DNA of 5,741 nucleotides from positions 1 through 5,741 of the forward strand of contig JBAXCY010000181.1 in NCBI GenBank assembly GCA_037141235.1. The letters run 5' to 3'. Source of the DNA: Bog-756 sp037141235. Lineage in GTDB: Bacteria > Actinomycetota > Acidimicrobiia > Acidimicrobiales > RAAP-2. Both the position numbers and the translations under genes were made by a program. Below the pieces are notes generated by a model. It searched no databases. It saw only the letters and a program-made list of their open reading frames with translations, and was not told where the DNA came from. Position 1 is the stretch's first letter, and every line of letters starts with the position of its first letter. Of the stretch, positions 1-4,473 are shown piece after piece.

Positions 1-54
1 GCCAGGTCCCGAGAACATGTTCGGAGGTACTTCAGAAAACGTCGCCAGCGCCAT
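1..54 (-). CDS. Possible 5' end of a further minus-strand gene (partial, tentative)
   Basis: An ATG on the minus strand at 54-52 opens a frame of 18 codons that reaches the window edge without a stop. It reads MALATFSEVPPNMFSGPG, a plausible hydrophobic-then-acidic N-terminus that I cannot assign to a family. No good Shine-Dalgarno sequence precedes it: the upstream bases read CTGAAATGATCTCTCC. It would begin about 150 bp after the thiolase-like gene in the same direction, so it could be a further operon member or an independently transcribed gene. Eighteen codons are too few to judge, and the frame may be chance. A second ATG at 65-63 opens another frame that is also unbroken to the edge but rich in Arg and Trp, which is less gene-like. 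Confidence 0.2.
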   Translation of the reverse strand, partial: MALATFSEVPPNMFSGPG

Positions 55-124
55 GGAGAGATCATTTCAGGGGGGTGTTACATCCTCGCCACCGCAGCGT
101 TCGACCTCCAGGACAGCTCGGCCA

Positions 125-148
125 CGCCGTCTTCGCGCGCCTACGGCG
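125..148 (-). terminator. Weak inverted repeat downstream of the thiolase-like gene
   Basis: The bases CGCCGT at 125-130 pair with ACGGCG at 143-148, giving a 6-bp GC-rich stem with a 12-base loop. It lies 57-80 bases past the stop of the minus-strand thiolase-like gene. There is no T-run after it in the direction of transcription. It could be a weak intrinsic terminator or mRNA 3'-end structure of the kind seen in high-GC actinobacteria, but short stems like this also arise by chance at this base composition. Confidence 0.25.
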
Positions 149-204
149 CACTGCCCCACTCGGCACGCACTACGCAGAATGTTCCGACGACGACTAGCAG
201 GCCG

Positions 205-1470
205 TCAGCTCAGGCCGCGGGTGAGCAGCAGCGAGCCAGCGATCGGGCCGCCACCGTTGCTGACCGCAGCCACCTCGGGAGGGCCACCTCTAGTCGTCGT
301 TACCTGGCGAACTCCACCTGCGCCGCGTAGTTGCACGCAGGCTTCATGGATGAGTCCGAACCCGTGTAAGCGCCCCCCGGACAGCTGGCCGCCGGCGGTG
401 TTTAGGGGCAGCGATCCGGTGCGGCTGATGGTGACTCCGTCTTCGACGAAGGCCCCGCTCTCGCCCCGGCCGCAGAACCCGAGTGCCTCCAACCAGACCA
501 TGGCCAGGATCGAGAACCCGTCGTACAGCTGGGCCACGTCGACATCACTGGGCCGCAGGTCGGTGCGCTCCCACATCGAGGCCGCCGCGTCCCGGGCGGC
601 CATCGTGGTGACATCGTCGAACTGGTCCCAGCTAGGACGGCCCCGCAGCGCGGTGCCGACGGCGTTGACCTGACAGACCGGATGCGGTGTGTCGGGTGCG
701 TAGTCCCGGTGGGACACCACCAGAGCGGTGGACCCGTCGCTCGGGGCGTCGCAGTCGAACAGGCACAGCGGCGTCGAGATCATCCGGGCATCGAGATAGT
801 CGGCCATGGCCATCGGGTCCCGGTAGATGGCCATCGGGTTGTCGCCGGCATTGCGGCGGGCGTTGAGGGCGATCTGGGCCAACTGCTCACGGGTGAGGCC
901 GAACTCGTGCATCCGCCGCTGGGCCACCAGGGCGATCCAGTTCACAGCGGACACCGCCCCAAAGGGGAGCGTCCACTGCAGAAACCCGGAGAAGCGGGGG
1001 ATGCCGCCACCACTTCCTCCGCCGCCACCACTTCCGCCGCCACCACTTCCTCCGCCGCCACCGATGCCCTGGCGTCCACTGGCGCCCTGGGCGGTCGATT
1101 CGGTCACCGTCCGGTAGACGAGTACATGGCGGGCCAACCCGGCCCCCACGGCCAGGCAGGCGGCAATGAGGGCTCGCATCTGCCCGGCACCTTCGCCGCC
1201 GCCGTCGTGCCAGTTGAGGTTGAGGCGGAGCGCGTCTTGTACCTCGGGAGTGGTGGGGCCAGCGAACCCTGGGGTTCCCGTCCCCATGCCCGGATAGGTC
1301 GATAGACCGTCGATGTCGTCTCGGGTGAGCCCGGCATCAGCCACGGCGGCCAGGCAGGCATCAAGCGTCAGGTCGAGACCGGTTCGTCCGAGGCGCCGTC
1401 CGACGTTGGACTGACCGATGCCCGAGATGACTGCTCGGCGCTCCAGTGGCTCCTCGGAGGTGGTGCTCAT
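205..1470 (-). CDS. Thiolase-superfamily protein (SCP-x/Ltp2-like acyl-CoA lipid-transfer or aldolase type)
   Basis: This 421-residue protein belongs to the cytosolic thiolase-like family annotated as SCP-x thiolase, acetyl-CoA acetyltransferase or nonspecific lipid-transfer protein. The N-terminal half starts with AVISGIGQSNVGRR (residues 13-26) and has the helix-strand unit ending GAGLARHVLVYR (109-120). The C-terminal half has AQLYDGFS (313-320), LPLNTAGGQLSGG (354-366), H369, QLRG (380-383) and a terminal NGGG (405-408). No Cys occurs between C39 and C105, where thiolases place the nucleophilic Cys; that segment is Gly/Glu-rich. The usual HDxF is YDGF. Classical thiolysis is therefore doubtful, and a retro-aldolase role as in Ltp2 of steroid side-chain breakdown is possible; this is inference. 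Residues 137-156 form a Gly/Ser tract. The ATG overlaps the DUF35 stop as ATGA, and AGGAG lies 7 bases upstream (1478-1482), indicating translational coupling. Family is confident; substrate is unknown. Confidence 0.9.
   Translation of the reverse strand: MSTTSEEPLERRAVISGIGQSNVGRRLGRTGLDLTLDACLAAVADAGLTRDDIDGLSTYPGMGTGTPGFAGPTTPEVQDALRLNLNWHDGGGEGAGQMRALIAACLAVGAGLARHVLVYRTVTESTAQGASGRQGIGGGGGSGGGGSGGGGGSGGGIPRFSGFLQWTLPFGAVSAVNWIALVAQRRMHEFGLTREQLAQIALNARRNAGDNPMAIYRDPMAMADYLDARMISTPLCLFDCDAPSDGSTALVVSHRDYAPDTPHPVCQVNAVGTALRGRPSWDQFDDVTTMAARDAAASMWERTDLRPSDVDVAQLYDGFSILAMVWLEALGFCGRGESGAFVEDGVTISRTGSLPLNTAGGQLSGGRLHGFGLIHEACVQLRGAGGVRQVTTTRGGPPEVAAVSNGGGPIAGSLLLTRGLS
1003..1062 (-). repeat. 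In-frame 15/18-bp tandem repeat encoding a Gly-Ser tract
   Basis: On the plus strand the array reads as an 18-base unit (GCCGCCACCACTTCCTCC), a 15-base version lacking the last three bases, the 18-base unit again, then a 9-base partial copy. Every unit length is a multiple of three, so copy changes would keep the frame. On the coding strand it gives G5-S-G4-S-G5-S-G3, residues 137-156 of the thiolase-like protein. Near-identical units suggest recent expansion by slippage or unequal recombination. The tract should be a flexible surface loop. Confidence 0.9.
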
Positions 1471-1871
1471 GCCCGGACTCCTGTCGCCGGTCGGAACAGC
1501 GGCAGATAGACATCATCGTGCTGGTCGAAGACGACATCGACGGCCATGCCGGTGCGGACGTCCTCGATAGCCACGTCCACCAGATTGGTGGTGAGGCGCA
1601 CCCGCGCATCCTCCTCGATGGCCACCAGGCCGATCAGGTACGGACCGCTTCCAGGGATCCACTCTTGGACGTTGCACGTGTAGGCCACCAATGTGGCCCG
1701 GCCGCTGACGACCTCGGGGGCCAGATCGGCCGCCAGACACTCGGGGCAACGCGGTGCTGGAGGATGGACGTAGGTCTGGCATGAACGGCACCGCAGAAAC
1801 CGGAGTTTCCCGTCAGCGCCACTGGTCCAGAAGAACTCGTTTTCGGGCTCGAGCCGGGGTAGCAGGCGCAT
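1467..1871 (-). CDS. DUF35 zinc-ribbon/OB-fold protein, partner of the thiolase-like protein
   Basis: This 134-residue protein shows the DUF35 layout. An N-terminal helix segment (RLEPENEFFW, residues 6-15) is followed by a rubredoxin-like zinc ribbon with CxxC pairs at C28/C31 and C42/C45, then a beta-rich OB-fold from about residue 55 to 125. DUF35 proteins are often encoded beside thiolase-like proteins and form complexes with them; in steroid degradation the ChsH2 DUF35 domain binds the Ltp2 aldolase. The same role here, stabilising the thiolase-like subunit or helping it bind acyl-CoA, is inferred from adjacency. The ATG at 1871 is chosen because GAGG sits 7 bases upstream (1879-1882) and because the family usually begins just before this helix. 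A GTG at 1931 overlaps the upstream stop as GTGA and would add 20 residues, but lacks a well-spaced ribosome site. The stop overlaps the thiolase-like start by 4 bp. Confidence 0.88.
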   Translation of the reverse strand: MRLLPRLEPENEFFWTSGADGKLRFLRCRSCQTYVHPPAPRCPECLAADLAPEVVSGRATLVAYTCNVQEWIPGSGPYLIGLVAIEEDARVRLTTNLVDVAIEDVRTGMAVDVVFDQHDDVYLPLFRPATGVRA

Positions 1872-1927
1872 GGCCGGCCCTCGTGCCGGTAGCGCGGTAT
1901 CGCCAGCCGACTCGTCGGCGCCGGGGG

Positions 1928-2914
1928 TCACTTGCGGCCCAGGACTTCCGGGTTGACGATGTGCAGCGGTCGAGCACCGGCGAGGAGTCGGCACAGGTCT
2001 TCGGCGATGATCCGGGAGTGATTGGCTTCGGTGTCGTAGGTGGCACCGCCGATGTGCGGAGTGAGCATCACCGAGGGGAGGTGGCACAGCGGGTGGTCCG
2101 GGGCCAGGAACTCGCCCTCGAAGTGGTCCAGCCCGGCGGCTGACACCTGACCCGAACGGAGGGCCTCCACCAGCGCATCGGTGTCGTGCAGCGCGGCTCG
2201 TGCTGAGTTGAGGAACACGACGCCGGGGCGCATGGCAGCAAACTGGGCGGTACTGATCATGCCGGACGTCTCGGGGGTCACCGGGGCATGCAGCGATACG
2301 ACGTCGGCACGTTCGAGCAGTTCGTCGAGTCCCACCGTCGGTTCATCGGCGTAGGGGTCGTAGGCGATGACCTCCATTCCGAGTCCGCGCAGCCGCCAGC
2401 GCAGTGCCCGGGCTACCGCACCGAGTCCGACGAGGCCGACGGTCTTGCCCGCCAGTTCCCATGCCCGGAAGCGCTGATAGGGGATGGTGCCGTCCTTGTA
2501 GATGTCGCCCTTTCGCACATCGGCATCGGCGTCGAGCACCTGACGGGTGGCGCCGAACAACAGGGCAATGGTGAGTTCGGCCACGGCGTCGGCGTTGCGT
2601 CCTGGGGCCCGCATGACGGGCACCCCCGCCTCGGTGGCGGCAGCGACGTCGACGTTGTTGGGGTCTCCTCGACAGCTCGACACGGCCACCAGGGGCAGAT
2701 CGAAGAGGGGGCCGGCGCACCGGTCGCTCTCGACCACGGCGATCGTGGCGCCCTCGCTCTCCATCCGGTCGGCCAGCTGCTGGGCGTCGTAGATGCGCAA
2801 TGTGGGCTGGTCGAGCCAGGAGTCGAGCGTCAGATCGGCCAACTCGCCGAGCAGATCGAGCCCTGGACCGCGGACTGCTGCGGTGACCAGCGCCTTGGGT
2901 CGTGCCATTGGCAT
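1928..2914 (-). CDS. D-2-hydroxyacid dehydrogenase (NAD(P)-dependent)
   Basis: This 328-residue protein has the two-domain D-isomer-specific 2-hydroxyacid dehydrogenase fold and normal family length. The catalytic domain is split (about 1-105 and 290-328) around a Rossmann domain. The nucleotide-binding loop is GLGAVA (163-168), where Ala replaces the third Gly of GxGxxG. The acidic D186 in YDPY follows the second strand and favours NAD over NADP. The catalytic set is visible: R239 in NSAR, E268 in the FEGEF segment and H287 in TPHIGG. Such enzymes interconvert 2-keto and D-2-hydroxy acids (glycerate, phosphoglycerate, lactate, formate dehydrogenase types); the substrate cannot be read here. 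There is no C-terminal ACT domain, so it is not a long-form SerA. Translation is placed at 2914 because GGGGAGAGGG (2922-2931) lies at good spacing; an ATG two codons later is too far from it. It is the first gene of the minus operon, 56 bp before the DUF35 gene. Confidence 0.92.
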   Translation of the reverse strand: MPMARPKALVTAAVRGPGLDLLGELADLTLDSWLDQPTLRIYDAQQLADRMESEGATIAVVESDRCAGPLFDLPLVAVSSCRGDPNNVDVAAATEAGVPVMRAPGRNADAVAELTIALLFGATRQVLDADADVRKGDIYKDGTIPYQRFRAWELAGKTVGLVGLGAVARALRWRLRGLGMEVIAYDPYADEPTVGLDELLERADVVSLHAPVTPETSGMISTAQFAAMRPGVVFLNSARAALHDTDALVEALRSGQVSAAGLDHFEGEFLAPDHPLCHLPSVMLTPHIGGATYDTEANHSRIIAEDLCRLLAGARPLHIVNPEVLGRK

Positions 2915-2942
2915 ACGGTTGCCCTCTCCCCTGGGTAGCGTT

Positions 2943-2959
2943 CTGACCGTCGGGGACAG
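2943..2959. promoter_or_regulatory. Candidate operator, imperfect inverted repeat
   Basis: The 17 bases CTGACCGTCGGGGACAG form an interrupted palindrome, CTGnCC-N5-GGnCAG, with five of six arm positions pairing. Its centre (2951) coincides with the midpoint of the divergent gap, a usual place for a repressor serving both promoters. An overlapping GTCGG (2949-2953) and CCGAC (2965-2969) form a second, wider inverted pair. No regulator gene lies in the window, and the arms are short, so this is a suggestion only. Confidence 0.3.
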
Positions 2960-2971
2960 TAGCACCGACAC

Positions 2972-2981
2972 AAGGAGGAGG
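2972..2981 (+). promoter_or_regulatory. Strong ribosome binding site deciding a TTG start
   Basis: The bases AAGGAGGAGG form an extended Shine-Dalgarno sequence. Its last GGAGG ends 7 bases before the TTG at 2989, which makes TTG the start of the kinase despite being a rare start codon. The next part of the protein matches the N-terminal strand of the family, with DVGTT only 25 residues in, so no later start is plausible. Confidence 0.85.
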
Positions 2982-2988
2982 ACCGATC

Positions 2989-4434
2989 TTGTCGCACCCA
3001 GACGAGCAGACAGCGGGCCCTTCGACCCGTCCCCCCGGCGCACGGTGCACCATCGGGATCGACGTGGGTACCACTGCGGTCAAGGCGGTGGCCGTCGATG
3101 ACGAGGGCCGGGTGGTGGCCCGGGCGCGGGTTCCCCACCGGGTGATAGCGCCTACGCCTGACGTACTGGAGCATGACGCGTTGTGGGCCTGGCGGCGCGG
3201 GCCTCGCCGCGCGCTGACCCTGGTGTCCGGGGCTCTCGATGGTCCGGCGGCTGGGGTCGTGATCTCGTCGATGGTCCCCTCCATCACGGCAGTCGACGGC
3301 AAGGGGGTGCCCCGCCTGCCCGGTCTGTTGTACGGCGACGTGCGAGCCCGCGACGACGGTCCTGACGGCCCGGTGGCCCGCCCCGGTGATCACGGCGGGG
3401 AGCGCGAAGAGGGCCGCCGGATGCTGGAGTGGGCGGTGAGCGAACTGCCGGGGCAACCGGGGTACTGGCCGTGCCAGGCCGTAGCCACCCACGCCCTGTG
3501 CGGGGTGCCTGGGGTCGACTCGGCCACCTCCACCTCGTTCGGGAGCCTCATGCGCAAGGGCCGCTGGGACGGCGACGTGCTTGCCGGGCTCGGTGTCACC
3601 GAGGGTCAGTTGGCGACGATCGTTCCGCTCGGACAGGTGGCGGGGACGCTGGCCAACTCGCCCACCGTGGTGGGCGGGGGATCGATCGATGCCTTCTGCG
3701 AGCAGATCGTGTCGGGGGCCGTCCGGCCGGGCGATGTGCTGGTCATCTTCGGGGCCACCCTCGTCGTATGGGTGGTGGCCGAGGAGTGGATCGAGGTAGA
3801 GGGGCTCACTTCGTTTCCGAGCACGGTGCCTGACAAGTTCATGATCGGCGGACCGAGTAACGCCGGTGCGCTGTTCGTGGACTGGGTGCGCACGGTGACC
3901 AAGGGTCCGGCCCGGCGGAGCAAGGCGCCTTCCCGCCCCAGTGACCTCCGTGCCAGTGACCCAGCCCGGGTGCCGGTGTGGCTGCCGTACCTGCGCGGAG
4001 AGCGCACGCCGTTCCACGACCCGGGTCTGTTGGCCAGCCTGCACGGGCTCGACATCGCCCACGGTCCCGACGCCGTGGTGCGGGCCTCTTATGAGGCGTC
4101 TGGTTTCGTCATTCGACGATTGGTCGAGCGATCAGGGCTCCAGGCCCGCCGCATCGTGGCCACCGGAGGTGGCTCACGTTCGGTGGCTTGGATGGAGGCC
4201 GTGGCCGATGCCACCGGGCTGCCGGTCGACACGGTGGCGGTACCCGAAGGGGCTGCACTGGGGGCGGCCTTCCTGGCCCGGATGGTCGCCGGGCTCGAGT
4301 CCGATTTCCAGGTGTCGGGGTCGTGGGCCCGCACCGGCCAGCGCATTGAACCCGACCCGGCGTGGGCCGCCGCCGCCGATCGTCGCTACCGTCTGTTCGA
4401 GGCATTGGGCCCGGGTACACCGTCGCCCGACTGA
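2989..4434 (+). CDS. FGGY-family carbohydrate kinase (xylulokinase-like)
   Basis: This 481-residue cytosolic ATP-dependent sugar kinase is close to the usual FGGY length of about 480-520. Domain I begins with the phosphate-binding strand IGIDVGTTAVKAV (22-34, with D25, G27, T28, T29) and includes LLYGDVRARD (113-122), the counterpart of the WxDxR substrate segment. D234 in GGGSIDAF matches the catalytic Asp. Domain II has MIGGPSNAG (285-293), VWLPYLRGERTPFHD (330-344), the ATP-site signature ATGGGSRSVAW (391-401) and EGAALGAAFLA (420-430). The LPYLxGERTP string is typical of xylulokinase-type members, so a ketose or similar polyol-derived sugar is the likely substrate, but specificity cannot be assigned by eye. 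An extra N-terminal stretch of about 20 polar residues precedes the first strand. It is transcribed divergently from the hydroxyacid dehydrogenase operon and convergently with the zinc dehydrogenase, which suggests one linked catabolic locus. Confidence 0.9.
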   Translation: MSHPDEQTAGPSTRPPGARCTIGIDVGTTAVKAVAVDDEGRVVARARVPHRVIAPTPDVLEHDALWAWRRGPRRALTLVSGALDGPAAGVVISSMVPSITAVDGKGVPRLPGLLYGDVRARDDGPDGPVARPGDHGGEREEGRRMLEWAVSELPGQPGYWPCQAVATHALCGVPGVDSATSTSFGSLMRKGRWDGDVLAGLGVTEGQLATIVPLGQVAGTLANSPTVVGGGSIDAFCEQIVSGAVRPGDVLVIFGATLVVWVVAEEWIEVEGLTSFPSTVPDKFMIGGPSNAGALFVDWVRTVTKGPARRSKAPSRPSDLRASDPARVPVWLPYLRGERTPFHDPGLLASLHGLDIAHGPDAVVRASYEASGFVIRRLVERSGLQARRIVATGGGSRSVAWMEAVADATGLPVDTVAVPEGAALGAAFLARMVAGLESDFQVSGSWARTGQRIEPDPAWAAAADRRYRLFEALGPGTPSPD

Positions 4435-4438
4435 ACAC

Positions 4439-4463
4439 GCGGCCGGTCAAGGTGACAGGCCGC
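4439..4463. terminator. Bidirectional hairpin terminator between convergent genes
   Basis: GCGGCC (4439-4444) pairs with GGCCGC (4458-4463), and inside it GTCA (4446-4449) pairs with TGAC (4453-4456). Together they make a 10-bp stem with one G-A mismatch and a 3-base AGG loop. It starts 5 bases after the kinase stop and ends 11 bases from the stop of the opposing dehydrogenase gene, so it can serve both. No T-tract follows on either side, as is common for stem-only terminators in high-GC actinobacteria. Confidence 0.7.
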
Positions 4464-4473
4464 CCGGGTCGGA

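Larger units (their letters stand above)
1..204. other. 3' flank of the thiolase operon, no identifiable gene
   Basis: This stretch follows the stop codon of the thiolase-like gene. Several frames stay open across it on the plus strand, but their translations are Arg/Ser/Pro/Thr-rich, match no family I recognise, and continue as antisense of the thiolase gene, so I treat them as shadows. Two things are visible: an inverted repeat at 125-148, and a short minus-strand reading frame starting at 54 that runs off the left edge. Both are listed separately. The segment 1-80 looks less GC-rich than the coding parts, which fits an intergenic or promoter-proximal region. Confidence 0.5.
2915..2988. promoter_or_regulatory. 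Divergent intergenic region between dehydrogenase operon and kinase
   Basis: These 74 bases separate the starts of two divergently transcribed units, so both promoters should lie here or reach slightly into the neighbouring genes. Each end holds a purine-rich ribosome site. I found no pair of -10 and -35 hexamers that convinces on either strand; TTGTGT (minus strand, 2973-2968) and TACTGT (2961-2956) are weak and badly spaced. A nearly symmetric element sits in the middle and is listed separately. The arrangement suggests shared control of both transcription units. Confidence 0.6.

Noticed and set aside
11..24. LexA/SOS-box-like palindrome
   Set aside because: The GAAC and GTTC half-sites are separated by two bases, whereas the actinobacterial and Bacillus LexA boxes need four between GAAC and GTTC.
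17..673. Long plus-strand open frame of 218 codons at the left end
   Set aside because: It is Arg/Pro/Ser/Thr-rich, shows no domain, has no ribosome site and lies mostly antisense to the well-supported thiolase-like gene; long antisense frames are expected at this GC content.
1003..1062. CRISPR-like or mobile-element repeat
   Set aside because: Units are only 15-18 bp with no spacers, lie in frame inside a coding region and encode Gly-Ser, so they are a coding minisatellite.
827..1117. Plus-strand frame with a proline-rich run resembling a PPPPLPPPP protein
   Set aside because: The proline run is the antisense reading of GGC/GGT/GGA glycine codons in the tandem repeat, not a separate gene.
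682..1305. Plus-strand frame containing an Ala/Thr/Ser repeat
   Set aside because: The repetitive stretch is just the antisense reading of the Gly-Ser codon array in the thiolase-like gene; the rest has no recognisable domain.
2915..3043. N-terminal extension of the hydroxyacid dehydrogenase up to 3043
   Set aside because: The added residues do not look like the family, would overlap the divergent kinase start, and the ribosome site supports initiation at 2914.
2830..4062. 410-codon minus-strand open frame opposite the kinase
   Set aside because: Its translation is rich in Arg, His, Gly and Pro with no family signature, while the plus-strand frame carries all FGGY kinase motifs and a strong ribosome site.
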